Assembly: GCF_003386285.1 (NCBI RefSeq)
Contig: NZ_QPNC01000006.1
Location: 231,225 to 295,224, forward strand
Direction of reading: 5' to 3'
Source: Nocardiopsis sp. FIRDI 009
Lineage (GTDB): Bacteria; Actinomycetota; Actinomycetes; Streptosporangiales; Streptosporangiaceae
Length of the DNA stretch: 64,000 bases
Position 1 is the first letter of the stretch, and every line of letters starts with the position of its first letter. Both the position numbers and the translations under genes were made by a program. Below, piece after piece: positions 8,937 to 18,484 of the stretch. The notes beneath the pieces are model-generated. The model had not been told where the DNA came from, did not search any database, and worked only from the letters and a program-made list of their open reading frames with translations.

Positions 8937-9974
8937 ATGACCGACAACACGATCGTCCTCGAACCGGCGGCGCGGGAGTTCGCCGAAGCCAACGCCACGG
9001 AACCGTTCATCTACCAGCTCCCGCCCAGTGAGGGCCGCGAGGTGCTGGAGAGCGTGCAGAGCGGCTACGGGGTGATGAAACCCGACGTCGACTCCGAGTG
9101 GACCACCATCTCGGGCGGACCGACCGGCCAGGTGTCGGCCCGGATCGTCCGGCCGGAGGGCGCCACCGGCGTGCTCCCGGTGATCCTGTACATCCACGGA
9201 GCCGGGTGGGTCTTCGGCAGCTCCCGCACCCACGACCGCCTCATCCGCGAACTGGCCACCCGCACCGGGGCCGCCGTGGTCTTCCCCGAGTACGACCGCG
9301 CACCCGAGGCGCGCTACCCCACCGCGATCGAGCAGAACTACACCGTCGCGCGCTGGATCACCCGCCACGGCGCCGACAAGGGACTGGACGCCCAGCGCAT
9401 GGCGGTGTGCGGGGACTCGGTGGGCGGCAACATGGCGATCGCGATGACCCTGATGGCCAAGGAACGGGGCGACGCGCACCTGCGGGGGCAGGCGCTGTTC
9501 TACCCCGTGACCGACGCCAACTTCGACACCGGGTCCTACCACGAGTTCGCCACGGGCTACTTCCTGAACCGCGACGGGATGATCTGGTTCTGGGACCAGT
9601 ACACCCAGGACCCGCAACAGCGCGCCGAGATCACCGCCTCACCGCTGCGCGCCTCGATCGGCCAGTTGCGCGGTCTGCCGCCCGCGCTCGTGCTCAACGG
9701 CGAGGCCGACGTGCTCCGGGACGAGGGCGAGGCCTACGCCAACAAGCTGCGCGAGGCGGGCGTCCCGGTGACGGCCGTGCGCTTCCAGGGCATGATCCAC
9801 GACTTCATGATGCTGGACGCCCTGCGCGAGACCCGCGCCAACCGGGCCGCGCTCGTGCTCGCCGCGGACTTCCTCGGCGAGGTGCTGGAGACCACGGCCG
9901 CGGTGCCGCGGCAGCGCGCCGAGAGCGCGCGGTCGGCGCCCTCCACCGGGGCGGGACGGCCCACGGGCCCCTGA
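8937..9974 (+). CDS. alpha/beta hydrolase, HSL-type esterase
   Basis: A 345-residue hydrolase of the hormone-sensitive-lipase group (family IV esterases). The oxyanion motif reads YIHGAGW, a variant of HGGG. The nucleophile elbow is GDSVGGN. The remaining triad is probably Asp in NGEADVLRDE and His in FQGMIHDF. The substrate is likely a short acyl ester. No signal peptide is seen, so it is cytoplasmic. GGGAG lies 11 bases before the ATG. The C-terminus ends in a disordered Arg/Pro/Gly-rich tail. The gene is monocistronic, bounded by hairpins on both sides. Confidence 0.85.
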   Translation: MTDNTIVLEPAAREFAEANATEPFIYQLPPSEGREVLESVQSGYGVMKPDVDSEWTTISGGPTGQVSARIVRPEGATGVLPVILYIHGAGWVFGSSRTHDRLIRELATRTGAAVVFPEYDRAPEARYPTAIEQNYTVARWITRHGADKGLDAQRMAVCGDSVGGNMAIAMTLMAKERGDAHLRGQALFYPVTDANFDTGSYHEFATGYFLNRDGMIWFWDQYTQDPQQRAEITASPLRASIGQLRGLPPALVLNGEADVLRDEGEAYANKLREAGVPVTAVRFQGMIHDFMMLDALRETRANRAALVLAADFLGEVLETTAAVPRQRAESARSAPSTGAGRPTGP

Positions 9975-9983
9975 CGGACGTGG

Positions 9984-10020
9984 CGGGGCCGTGGGGAGGC
10001 TACCGCTCCCCACGGCCCCG
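9984..10020. terminator. bidirectional hairpin between esterase and catalase
   Basis: A perfect 15-bp stem (9984-9998 with 10006-10020) and 7-base loop between the convergent ends of the esterase and catalase genes. It can serve both strands. Confidence 0.78.
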
Positions 10021-10035
10021 TCCGTGCGCAGCGGC

Positions 10036-11508
10036 TCAGCCGCCGTTGAGTTCGGCGGCCACGCGCTCGCCGATCTCGGAGTCGATGTCGCGCCAGTACT
10101 TCAGCGCCCGCGAGAGCACGCCCTGGTCGGTGACCGAGGACATGTGCCCGGCGATGTTGGACACCAGACGGTCGCGCGCCGCGTCGTCCATGACGTCGTT
10201 GATGAGCGCCCGGGGCTGGACGAAGTCGTCGTCCTCACGGTGCTTGGTGTAGGCCTCGCGCACCAGCTCGCCGGCCTCGACCTGCCAGCCCGTCGGGTCC
10301 ACCCCGGTCTGGCCCGCGCCCTCGGGGCCGCCGAAGGAGTTGGGGTGGTACACGGCCCCGGTCCCCGGAGGGTAGGAGCGCATCTGCCCGTCCTTGGCGT
10401 AGGAGCGCACCGGCACATGGGGCCGGTTGGGCGGGAGCTCGTCGTAGTTGACGCCGATCCGGTACCGGTGCGTGTCCGGGTAGGAGAACAGGCGGGCGAG
10501 CAGCATCTTGTCCGGCGACGGGCCGACGCCGGGCACCAGGTTGGACGGCTCGAAGGCCGCCTGCTCCACGTGGATGAAGTGGTTCTCCGGGTTCTCGTTC
10601 AGAGTCATCCGCCCGACCTCGATCAGCGGGTAGTCCCCATGCGGCCACACCTTGGTCAGGTCGAAGGGGTTGAACCGGTAGTCCGCCGCGTCCTCCAGCG
10701 GCATGATCTGCACCTTCAGCGTCCACGAGGGGTGGTCGCCACGCTCGATCGCGTGGAACAGGTCGCGCCGGTAGAAGTCGGCGTCGGTCCCGGCGATCCG
10801 GTCGGCGTCGGCCTGGGTGAGGAAGTCGGCGCCCTGGTCGGTGACGAAGTGGTACTTGACCCACACGCGTCGGCCCTCGGCGTTGACCCACATGTAGGTG
10901 TGCGAGCTGTAGCCGTTCATGTGGCGGAAGTTCTTCGGGATGCCCCGGTCACCCATGAGCCAGGTCACCTGGTGCGCCGACTCCGGGGACAGCGACCAGT
11001 AGTCCCACTGCATGGTGTTGTCGCGCAGCCCCGTGCGCGGGTCGCGCTTCTGGGAGCGGATGAAGTCCTGGAACTTCTGCGGGTCGCGCATGAAGAACAC
11101 CGGGGTGTTGTTGCCGACCATGTCGTAGTTGCCCTCGCGGGTGTAGAACTTCAGCGCGAATCCGCGCGGGTCCCGCCAGGTGTCCGGGCTGCCGAGCTCG
11201 CCCGCCACGCTGGAGAAGCGGGCGAGCATCGGGGTCCGTCGGCCCGGTTGGAACACGTCCGCCCGCGTGAACTCACTGACGTCGTTGGTCACCCGGAAGG
11301 TCCCGTAGGCCCCGCTCCCCTTGGCGTGCACCACCCGTTCCGGGACGCGTTCCCGGTTGAAGTGGGCCATCTTCTCGATCAGGTAGGCGTCGTGCAGGAC
11401 CAGCGGCCCGTCCCGGCCCACGCTGAGCGAGTGCTCGTCGCTGGCCACGGGCGTACCCGCGTTGGTGGTGGTGATCGGATCGCCGCTTCGACCAGGCCCC
11501 TCGACCAT
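10036..11508 (-). CDS. katA: monofunctional heme catalase
   Basis: A 490-residue clade-3-sized catalase that dismutates hydrogen peroxide. The distal histidine lies in ERVVHAKGSGAYG, the distal asparagine in NNTPVFFMRD, and the heme-ligating tyrosine in RLFSYPDTHRYRIG. The ATG at 11508 has GGGGGAGAG upstream; the 30-residue in-frame extension is unlike catalases. No OxyR or CatR-type regulator is adjacent; the TetR gene upstream reads in the same direction but faces the carboxylase operon. Confidence 0.92.
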   Translation of the reverse strand: MVEGPGRSGDPITTTNAGTPVASDEHSLSVGRDGPLVLHDAYLIEKMAHFNRERVPERVVHAKGSGAYGTFRVTNDVSEFTRADVFQPGRRTPMLARFSSVAGELGSPDTWRDPRGFALKFYTREGNYDMVGNNTPVFFMRDPQKFQDFIRSQKRDPRTGLRDNTMQWDYWSLSPESAHQVTWLMGDRGIPKNFRHMNGYSSHTYMWVNAEGRRVWVKYHFVTDQGADFLTQADADRIAGTDADFYRRDLFHAIERGDHPSWTLKVQIMPLEDAADYRFNPFDLTKVWPHGDYPLIEVGRMTLNENPENHFIHVEQAAFEPSNLVPGVGPSPDKMLLARLFSYPDTHRYRIGVNYDELPPNRPHVPVRSYAKDGQMRSYPPGTGAVYHPNSFGGPEGAGQTGVDPTGWQVEAGELVREAYTKHREDDDFVQPRALINDVMDDAARDRLVSNIAGHMSSVTDQGVLSRALKYWRDIDSEIGERVAAELNGG

Positions 11509-11605
11509 GGAACTCTCCCCCTCGTTCACGCTCTCGCGCCCCGGGGCCCAGGGTCCCGGGGGCGTCTCCAGGGCGTGGCCTACCCGGGGCCCGGTCAAGC
11601 TACGG

Positions 11606-12220
11606 TCAATCGGCGGACGCGGGGGCGGAAGCCGTGGTGGGAGAGGACGGTTCGGGGACGGTGAGCGCGGCGGTGCCCATGGCCAGCAGGAGCTGCGCCA
11701 TCCGGTCGCGCGGCAGTTCGCCCCGGCTGTGCGGGGTGGAGTTGAGCAGGCCGAAGGTGGCGTGGACGGCGGCGCGCAGGGTGACGCGCGAGGCCCCGGG
11801 ACGCAGCGCGGCCAGGACGTCCACCCACTCCTCCACGTAGCCGCGTTGCAGGCGGCGGACCCGGCGGCGGTCCGTCTCCGTGAGGTTGCCCAGTTCCCGG
11901 TCGTGGACGGTGATCAGCGCGGGCTCGTCCAACGCGAAGGCGATGTGGCCGCGCAGGAGCAGTTCCAGGGCCTCCTCGGGGCCCGAGGCGCGTGCCACGA
12001 GTTCCGCCCCGCGCCGGGCGAGCCGTTCGCTGATGTCGACGAGGACCTCGCCGAGCAGGGCCTCCTTGCCCGGGAAGTGCCGGTACAGCGCGGGACCCGT
12101 GGTGCCCACGGCCCGACCGAGTTCGTCGATGGTCACGCCCCGGTACCCGCGTTCGGCGAAGAGTTCGGCCGCCGCCCCCAGGATCGCCGTCCGGCGTTCG
12201 ATCGTCGGTCTCGGCCCCAT
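11606..12220 (-). CDS. TetR family repressor of the carboxylase operon
   Basis: A 204-residue TetR regulator. The N-terminal HTH reads IDELGRAVGTTGPALYRHF, and the C-terminal part resembles TetR regulators of acyl-CoA catabolism. It is divergent from the carboxyltransferase gene, the arrangement known for mycobacterial accD1/accA1 clusters. Two near-identical 16-bp palindromes occupy the shared promoter and are its probable operators. The ATG at 12220 has GAGAGAGG upstream. Starts at 12277 or 12298 are open but would place the coding start against or inside an operator. The inducer is probably an acyl-CoA of the pathway (inference). Confidence 0.82.
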   Translation of the reverse strand: MGPRPTIERRTAILGAAAELFAERGYRGVTIDELGRAVGTTGPALYRHFPGKEALLGEVLVDISERLARRGAELVARASGPEEALELLLRGHIAFALDEPALITVHDRELGNLTETDRRRVRRLQRGYVEEWVDVLAALRPGASRVTLRAAVHATFGLLNSTPHSRGELPRDRMAQLLLAMGTAALTVPEPSSPTTASAPASAD

Positions 12221-12277
12221 CCGCCCCGCCTCTCTCGACTCCGGGGGCGGCGCGCCGCCCCGCCTCTGGACACCCAT

Positions 12278-12318
12278 GTTAGTAGTTATTAACATCACAA
12301 GCGTTAGTGAGCATTAAC
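12278..12318. promoter_or_regulatory. tandem TetR operators
   Basis: GTTAGTAGTTATTAAC (12278-12293) and GTTAGTGAGCATTAAC (12303-12318) share GTTAGT-N4-ATTAAC and are spaced 25 bp centre to centre. They lie between the divergent TetR and carboxyltransferase genes in an AT-rich dip, so both promoters are probably controlled from here. Confidence 0.7.
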
Positions 12319-12339
12319 ATCCCTCCACGAGAGGACACC

Positions 12340-13965
12340 ATGAGCAGGGCATCCGTGCTCGGTTCGGCGGTCGACACCGCCGGGCCCGCGTTCGCCGCCA
12401 ACGACGCGGCGAACCGCGCCCTCGCCCTGGAGCTGCGGGAGCGGATCGCCACCGCGGCCCTGGGCGGCCCGGAGAAGACCCGGGCACGCCACGTCGAACG
12501 CGGCAAGCTGCTGCCGCGCGACCGCGTCGACCTCCTCCTCGACCCCGGCTCCCCGTTCCTGGAGATCTCCCCGCTGGCCGCCTACGGCCTGTACGGGAAG
12601 GACGGGCAGGACGCGCCCGGGGCGGGGATGATCGCGGGCGTCGGCCGGGTGGCCGGCCGCCCGGTGGTCGTGGTCGCCAACGACGCCACGGTCAAGGGCG
12701 GCAGCTACTACCCGATGACGGTCAAGAAACACCTGCGCGCGCAGGAGGTGGCGCTGCACAACCGCCTGCCGTGCGTCTACCTCGCCGACTCCGGGGGCGC
12801 CTTCCTGCCGATGCAGGACGAGGTCTTCCCCGACCGCGAACACTTCGGGCGGATCTTCTACAACCAGGCCACCATGTCCAGGCTCGGCATCCCGCAGATC
12901 GCGGCCGTGCTGGGATCGTGCACCGCCGGGGGCGCCTACGTCCCGGCGATGAGCGACGAGGCGGTCATCGTCCGCGAGCAGGGCACGATCTTCCTGGGCG
13001 GCCCCCCACTGGTCAGGGCCGCCACCGGCGAGGTCGTCACGGCCGAGGAGCTGGGCGGCGGCGACCTGCACTCCCGGGTCTCCGGCGTCACCGACCACCT
13101 GGCCGACGACGACGCCCACGCCCTCGCCCTCGTGCGGCGCATCGCCGACACCCTGGGGCCGCCCGACCCCCCGGCCTGGGAGACACGCGACCCGCGCCCG
13201 CCCGCGCTGGACCCGCAGGAGCTGTACGGGGTGGTGCCCTCCGACACCCGCACCCCCTACGACGTGCGCGAGGTCATCGGCCGGATCGTCGACGGCAGCG
13301 AGTTCACCGAGTTCAAGGCCGAGTACGGCACGACCCTGGTCACCGGGTTCGCGCACCTGCACGGACACCCGGTCGGCATCGTGGCCAACAACGGGATCCT
13401 GTTCGCCGAGTCGGCGCTCAAGGGCGCCCACTTCATCGAACTGTGCGACCGCCGCGGCATCCCCCTGGTCTTCCTCCAGAACATCTCCGGGTTCATGGTC
13501 GGCCGCGACTACGAGGCGGGCGGGATCGCCAAACACGGCGCGAAGATGGTCACCGCCGTGGCCTGCGCCCGCGTCCCCAAGTTCACCGTGGTCATCGGCG
13601 GCTCCTTCGGGGCGGGCAACTACAGCATGTGCGGCCGCGCCTACTCCCCCCGGTTCCTGTGGATGTGGCCCAACGCCCGGATCTCGGTGATGGGCGGCGA
13701 ACAGGCCGCCTCCGTGCTCTCCACCGTCCGCCGCGACCAGCTGGCCGCCCGGGGCGAGGAGTGGTCGGCCGAGGACGAGGAGGCGTTCAAGGCGCCCATC
13801 CGCGACCAGTACGAGGAGCAGGGCAGCCCCTACTACTCCACCGCCCGCCTGTGGGACGACGGCGTCATCGACCCCGTCGACACCCGCGAGGTGCTCGCCA
13901 TGGCCCTGTCCGCCGCCCGCCACGCGCCGCTGGAGCCGGTGGGCTACGGCGTCTTCCGGATGTGA
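12340..13965 (+). CDS. accD1: acyl-CoA carboxylase beta subunit (methylcrotonyl-CoA carboxylase type)
   Basis: A 541-residue carboxyltransferase subunit that moves CO2 from carboxybiotin to an acyl-CoA. Both crotonase-fold halves are present, with the oxyanion-type motifs [12 protein letters not shown] and [34 protein letters not shown] is typical of methylcrotonyl-CoA carboxylase beta chains rather than propionyl- or acetyl-CoA types. The ATG at 12340 follows GAGAGGA; an in-frame GTG at 12307 would lie inside an operator. It heads an operon with the biotin-carrying subunit (7 bases downstream) and an acyl-CoA dehydrogenase, fitting leucine degradation. Confidence 0.88.
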   Translation: MSRASVLGSAVDTAGPAFAANDAANRALALELRERIATAALGGPEKTRARHVERGKLLPRDRVDLLLDPGSPFLEISPLAAYGLYGKDGQDAPGAGMIAGVGRVAGRPVVVVANDATVKGGSYYPMTVKKHLRAQEVALHNRLPCVYLADSGGAFLPMQDEVFPDREHFGRIFYNQATMSRLGIPQIAAVLGSCTAGGAYVPAMSDEAVIVREQGTIFLGGPPLVRAATGEVVTAEELGGGDLHSRVSGVTDHLADDDAHALALVRRIADTLGPPDPPAWETRDPRPPALDPQELYGVVPSDTRTPYDVREVIGRIVDGSEFTEFKAEYGTTLVTGFAHLHGHPVGIVANNGILFAESALKGAHFIELCDRRGIPLVFLQNISGFMVGRDYEAGGIAKHGAKMVTAVACARVPKFTVVIGGSFGAGNYSMCGRAYSPRFLWMWPNARISVMGGEQAASVLSTVRRDQLAARGEEWSAEDEEAFKAPIRDQYEEQGSPYYSTARLWDDGVIDPVDTREVLAMALSAARHAPLEPVGYGVFRM

Positions 13966-13972
13966 GGAACCC

Positions 13973-16054
13973 GTGACCACGACCTCAGTACCCACGGCGA
14001 TCGTGCTCGTCGCCAACCGGGGTGAGATCGCCCTGAGAATCCTGCGCACGCTGCGGCGGATGGGAATCGGGTCGGTGGCGGTGTACACCGACGCCGACGC
14101 CGACGCGCCGCACACCCTGGCCGCCGACCGGGCCCTGCGGGTCGACGGCTACCTGGACGCCCCCGCGATCGTCGCCGCCGCCCTGGAGGCGGGGGCGACG
14201 ATGGTCCACCCCGGCTACGGGTTCCTGTCCGAGAACGCCGGTTTCGCCCGGGCCTGCGCGGACGCCGGTCTGGTGTTCGTCGGCCCGCCCGCCTCGGCGA
14301 TCGAGGCGATGGGCGACAAGATCCGCGCCAAGGACACCGTCGCCGCCGCCGGGGTGCCCGTCCTGGGCGGGTTCACCGAGAAGCCCGGCCGTCCGCTGTC
14401 GGACGAGGAACTGGTGGTGGCGGCCGAGTCCACGGGTTACCCGCTGCTCATCAAACCCTCGGCGGGCGGGGGCGGCAAGGGGATGCGCGCCGTCCACTCC
14501 CCCGACACGCTGCTGGCCGACGCCGCGGCGGCGCGCCGGGAGGCGCTGGCCTCGTTCGGGGACGCCACGCTGCTCGTGGAACGCCTGGTCCAACGCCCAC
14601 GGCACATCGAGGTCCAGGTGCTGGCCGACGGGCACGGCAACGTCGTCCACCTGGGCGAGCGCGAGTGCAGCCTGCAACGCCGCCACCAGAAGGTGGTCGA
14701 GGAGGCGCCCTCCCCGCTGCTCACCGAAGCCCAGCGGGAGCGGATGGGTCAGGCCGCGGTCGCCGCCGCCCGGGCGTGCGGCTACGAGGGGGCGGGCACG
14801 GTCGAGTTCATCGCCGAGTCCGGGGACGACGGCGAGCTGTCCTTCTCGTTCCTGGAGATGAACACCCGCCTCCAGGTCGAACACCCGGTCACCGAGGAGG
14901 TCGTGGCGATCGGCGGCGTACGCGGCGTCGACCTCGTCGAACTCCAGGTGCGCGTGGCCCTGGGCGAACCGCTGCCGTTCGGTCAGCAGGACGTGGGCTT
15001 CGAGGGGCACGCGGTGGAGTCGCGGATCTACGCCGAGGACGCCGACCGGGGCTTCCTGCCGAGCGGCGGGCCGATCCTGGCCCTGTCCGAGCCCTCCGGC
15101 GAGGGGGTTCGGGTGGACTCGGGGATCGCCGAGGGCGGCGAGGTGACCTCCGCCTTCGACCCCATGCTCGCCAAGGTGGTCACGTGGGGGCCCGACCGCG
15201 CCCAGGCGCTGCGCCGGATGGACGCGGCCCTGGCCGGGTACCTGCTGCTGGGCTGCGTCACCAACACCGCCTACCTGCGGCGCCTGCTCCGCCACCCCCG
15301 CGTCGTGGCCGGGGACCTGAGCACCGACCTGATCGAGACCGACCCCCCCGAGACCTCGCCCGACCGCGTGCCGGAGGAGGTGTACGTGGCCGCCGCCCTG
15401 GACCACCAGCTCGACCTGGAGCCCGCCGCGACGGCCGACCGGTTCGCCGTCCCCGACGGGTGGCGGATGGGCGGACCCGCCTGGACGCGGTGGCGGCTGC
15501 GCGCGCCCCGGCACGACTCGGCGGTGGTGTACGTGCGCCGCGTGGCGGCCGGGTCGTACCAGGTCCGGGTGGCGGAAGGCGCGCCGGTCGCCGCCCGGGC
15601 CCACCGCTCGCCCGACGGCGGGCGGCTGACCGTCACCCACGCGGGGCGGACGCGCTGCTACGTCCGCGCCCACGACACGGCCACCGCCCACCGCTGGCTG
15701 GGCGCCGACGGCGTGGTGTGGACCCTGCACGAGGAACCGGTGGCCGCCGCCCTGCGCGACGACGAGGCCGCCGCCGACGGCACCGTGCGCAGCCCCATGC
15801 CGGGCACGGTGCTCGCCGTCCCGGTCGAGGTGGGTCAGCACGTCACCGCTGGCACGGCACTGGCCGTCGTCGAGGCCATGAAGATGGAGCACTCCGTGCC
15901 CTCCCCGATCGACGGGACCGTCACCGACGTGGCGGTCCGGCCGGGCGCGTCCGTACCGATGGACGCCGCCCTGGTGACCGTCACACCCGACGGGGCGGAG
16001 GCCACCGCGGCCGCCCCGTCCGACCCCGCCACCAGCGAGGAGACCACACGATGA
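13973..16054 (+). CDS. accA1: acyl-CoA carboxylase alpha subunit (biotin carboxylase + BCCP)
   Basis: A 693-residue fusion of biotin carboxylase and biotin carboxyl carrier domains. It carboxylates its own biotin with ATP and bicarbonate. The biotin carboxylase core begins VLVANRGEIALRILRTL and includes the ATP-grasp glycine loop KPSAGGGGKGMRAV and the EMNTRLQVEHPVTE motif. The C-terminal lipoyl-like domain carries the biotinyl lysine in VVEAMKMEHS. The GTG start at 13973 is preceded by TGAGGAAC, which overlaps the stop of the beta subunit. The stop overlaps the next ATG as ATGA. Together these indicate translational coupling. Confidence 0.92.
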   Translation: MTTTSVPTAIVLVANRGEIALRILRTLRRMGIGSVAVYTDADADAPHTLAADRALRVDGYLDAPAIVAAALEAGATMVHPGYGFLSENAGFARACADAGLVFVGPPASAIEAMGDKIRAKDTVAAAGVPVLGGFTEKPGRPLSDEELVVAAESTGYPLLIKPSAGGGGKGMRAVHSPDTLLADAAAARREALASFGDATLLVERLVQRPRHIEVQVLADGHGNVVHLGERECSLQRRHQKVVEEAPSPLLTEAQRERMGQAAVAAARACGYEGAGTVEFIAESGDDGELSFSFLEMNTRLQVEHPVTEEVVAIGGVRGVDLVELQVRVALGEPLPFGQQDVGFEGHAVESRIYAEDADRGFLPSGGPILALSEPSGEGVRVDSGIAEGGEVTSAFDPMLAKVVTWGPDRAQALRRMDAALAGYLLLGCVTNTAYLRRLLRHPRVVAGDLSTDLIETDPPETSPDRVPEEVYVAAALDHQLDLEPAATADRFAVPDGWRMGGPAWTRWRLRAPRHDSAVVYVRRVAAGSYQVRVAEGAPVAARAHRSPDGGRLTVTHAGRTRCYVRAHDTATAHRWLGADGVVWTLHEEPVAAALRDDEAAADGTVRSPMPGTVLAVPVEVGQHVTAGTALAVVEAMKMEHSVPSPIDGTVTDVAVRPGASVPMDAALVTVTPDGAEATAAAPSDPATSEETTR

Positions 16055-17208
16055 ACCGCCATGAGCTGTCGACCGAGCACGCGGACCTGCGGGCCGCCGT
16101 GGAGGAGTTCGCCCGCTCCGAGGTCGCGCCCGTGATCGGCGACTACTACGACAGGGACGCCTTCCCATACGAGATCATCGCCAAGATGGGACGGATGGGG
16201 CTGTTCGGGCTGCCGTTCCCGGAGGAGTACGGGGGGATGGGCGGGGACTACTTCGCCCTGTGCCTGGCCCTGGAGGAGCTGGCCCGGGTCGACTCGTCGG
16301 TGGCGATCACACTGGAGGCGGGGGTGTCGCTGGGCGCGATGCCGATCTTCCGGTTCGGTACCGAGGAGCAGCGCAAGACCTACCTGCCCGGGCTGTGCTC
16401 GGGCGCGGCGCTGGGGGCGTTCGGGCTGACCGAGCCGGACGGCGGTTCGGACGCGGGCGCGACCAAGACCACGGCGCGCCTGGAGGGCGGCGAGTGGGTG
16501 ATCAACGGGACCAAGTCGTTCATCACCAACTCGGGGACCGACATCACGGCGCTGGTGACGGTGACGGCGGTGACGGGTCGGCGCGAGGACGGGAGGCCGG
16601 AGATCTCGTCGATCCTGGTGCCCGCGGGGACGCCGGGGTTCACGGTCGGGCAGAAGTACTCGAAGGTGGGGTGGAACGCCTCCGACACCAACGAGCTGGT
16701 GTTCGAGGACTGCCGCGTGCCGGAGGCCAACCTGGTGGGTGAGCGCGGGCGGGGGTACGCGCAGTTCCTGCGGATCCTCGACGAGGGGCGCATCGCGATC
16801 GCGGCACTGTCGGTGGGGCTCGCCCAGGGCTGCGTGGACGAGAGCGTGCGCTACTCCCACGAGCGGAGCGCGTTCGGGCACCACATCGGGCACTACCAGG
16901 CGATCCAGTTCAAGATCGCCGAGATGGAGGCGCGGGCGCACACGGCGCGGCTGGCCTACTACGACGCCGCGTCCCGGATGCTGGCGGGCGAACCGTTCAA
17001 GAAGGAGGCGGCGATCGCCAAGCTGGTGGCCTCCAACGCCGCGATGGACAACGCGCGCGACGCCACGCAGGTGTTCGGCGGGTACGGGTTCATGAACGAG
17101 TACCCGGTGGGCCGGTTCTACCGGGACGCCAAGATCCTGGAGATCGGCGAGGGCACCAGCGAGGTGCAGAAGATGCTCATCGCCCGTGAGCTGGGCCTTC
17201 CGGCCTGA
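16051..17208 (+). CDS. acyl-CoA dehydrogenase
   Basis: A 385-residue FAD acyl-CoA dehydrogenase with the three standard domains. FGLTEPDGGSDAG and FITNSGTDITALVT contact FAD and substrate. The C-terminal GGYGFMNEYPVGRFYRD is standard, and the catalytic glutamate is in EIGEGTSEVQ. True isovaleryl-CoA dehydrogenases usually have alanine or glycine there and the base elsewhere, so a straight- or short-branched-chain specificity is possible. The operon position behind a methylcrotonyl-type carboxylase still argues for a leucine or branched-chain role. The start overlaps the upstream stop (ATGA). Confidence 0.88.
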   Translation: MNRHELSTEHADLRAAVEEFARSEVAPVIGDYYDRDAFPYEIIAKMGRMGLFGLPFPEEYGGMGGDYFALCLALEELARVDSSVAITLEAGVSLGAMPIFRFGTEEQRKTYLPGLCSGAALGAFGLTEPDGGSDAGATKTTARLEGGEWVINGTKSFITNSGTDITALVTVTAVTGRREDGRPEISSILVPAGTPGFTVGQKYSKVGWNASDTNELVFEDCRVPEANLVGERGRGYAQFLRILDEGRIAIAALSVGLAQGCVDESVRYSHERSAFGHHIGHYQAIQFKIAEMEARAHTARLAYYDAASRMLAGEPFKKEAAIAKLVASNAAMDNARDATQVFGGYGFMNEYPVGRFYRDAKILEIGEGTSEVQKMLIARELGLPA

Positions 17209-17216
17209 TCGGAGGA

Positions 17217-17250
17217 CGCGGTCCCCGGGAGGGGGCTCCCGGGGACCGCG
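17217..17250 (+). terminator. operon terminator
   Basis: A perfect 15-bp stem (17217-17231 with 17236-17250) with a GGGG loop, nine bases after the dehydrogenase stop. It closes the carboxylase operon. Confidence 0.8.
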
Positions 17251-17695
17251 GGTACGGTGCCGTGGGCGCCTGCGGTCCTCCCCGCCAGGGGCGTTCGGAC
17301 ATGGTTCGTGGCCGGTTCCGGACAACCCTCGCCCCCCGTGTGGCCGAGGTGAGCGCACAGTGCGCACGGTGCGCACCAGCCACCGGGCGCTCGACGGGCG
17401 GGGGCGCGAAGGCGCTGGTCATGGCGGTGGTCATCCGATCGCTGGTGGAGCGCGGGGCTCTGGTGGCGCCGGTGCTCGGCGGAGTACGCGCGCGGCCGGG
17501 ACGCCACCGGGGCGCACGGGAACGCCGGGACCGTCGGAGGGGCGACCGGAAGGGGTGACAAGTACCCGCGATCAGCACAGAATGGACTCGCACGGCCGGA
17601 CCCCCTGATATCGGGTCCCGCACCCGAACCGCGCGCAGCGGCCCCGCCACGGGTGACGAGGCCGTTCCACGTTCCCCGGCCGGAGGAGACACCGG
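17251..17695. other. intergenic, no gene supported
   Basis: About 445 bases. Several overlapping open frames exist on both strands, but none has a family signature or a convincing ribosome binding site. GGAGGAGACACCGG at the far end is the site of the next gene. I see no repeat or RNA gene. Confidence 0.5.
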
Positions 17696-18373
17696 ATGGA
17701 AGGCGCTCTGTCGGTGATCGCGCTGGTGGCCGTCGTGGTGTCGGCGGGCGCGATCGCGGTCGCCGCGCATTTCCGCAAGGACCGTGCGGCCGAGCTGCGC
17801 TCCTGGGCCCGCGAGCACGGCTGGCACTACACCGACCACCATCCGCGACCGCTGGAGGGCACGGTGCTCCCCCGCGCCGTCCACGGCCAGCACGCGCGTT
17901 CCCAGCACGTGCTCACCGGGCGGCGTGGGGCCCACCTGGTGACCGCGTTCGAGTACACGCACGCCGCGTCGGCGAGCGACCGGCGGGGCACCGGCCGGTC
18001 ACGGCACACCTACCGGATCGTGGCCGTGCGCACACCGGGTCCCAACGCCGAGCTGGAGATCCGCCGACGCGTGGCGCCCCGGTCCGCCACCGCCGACAGC
18101 GACCCGACCGACACCCTGTTCGAGCTGGCCTTCCACACCTTCGGCAGCGACGCCGCGTTCACCCACGCGGTCCTGGACCGGTCCACCAGGGCCTGGCTGC
18201 TGGCCGACACCCGTTCCCGGTCCCTTCCGGTCCGGTTCTCCGGCGACCACGTCCTGACCTGGGCGCCCATGCGACTGGACCCGGATCGGGCGCTCACCGC
18301 GGCCGACTACCTCATCGACCTCCTGGACCGGGTTCCGGCGGCGGTGTGGCATGAACGTCCGACCGGCCGTTGA
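17696..18373 (+). CDS. membrane-anchored hypothetical protein
   Basis: A 225-residue protein with one N-terminal membrane helix (VIALVAVVVSAGAIAVAAHF) and a soluble domain of about 190 residues. The soluble part starts ELRSWAREHGWHYT, a motif I have seen in uncharacterised actinobacterial membrane-anchored proteins. The helix lacks a cleavage site, so it probably remains tethered. GGAGGAG precedes the ATG. The function is unknown. Confidence 0.65.
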   Translation: MEGALSVIALVAVVVSAGAIAVAAHFRKDRAAELRSWAREHGWHYTDHHPRPLEGTVLPRAVHGQHARSQHVLTGRRGAHLVTAFEYTHAASASDRRGTGRSRHTYRIVAVRTPGPNAELEIRRRVAPRSATADSDPTDTLFELAFHTFGSDAAFTHAVLDRSTRAWLLADTRSRSLPVRFSGDHVLTWAPMRLDPDRALTAADYLIDLLDRVPAAVWHERPTGR

Positions 18374-18484
18374 GCAGCGGCCGACCACGCCAGAACCGTG
18401 TGTGCGCGGGACGGAACATGCCGTACCAGGCGTGAAGGCGAGATAAAATCCGGCTTGCCCCAACGCACAAGGAGTACCACCCCC

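Noticed and set aside
17262..17558. Possible gene in the 445-base gap after the dehydrogenase operon
   Set aside because: Arg/Gly-rich composition, no ribosome binding site and no family signature.
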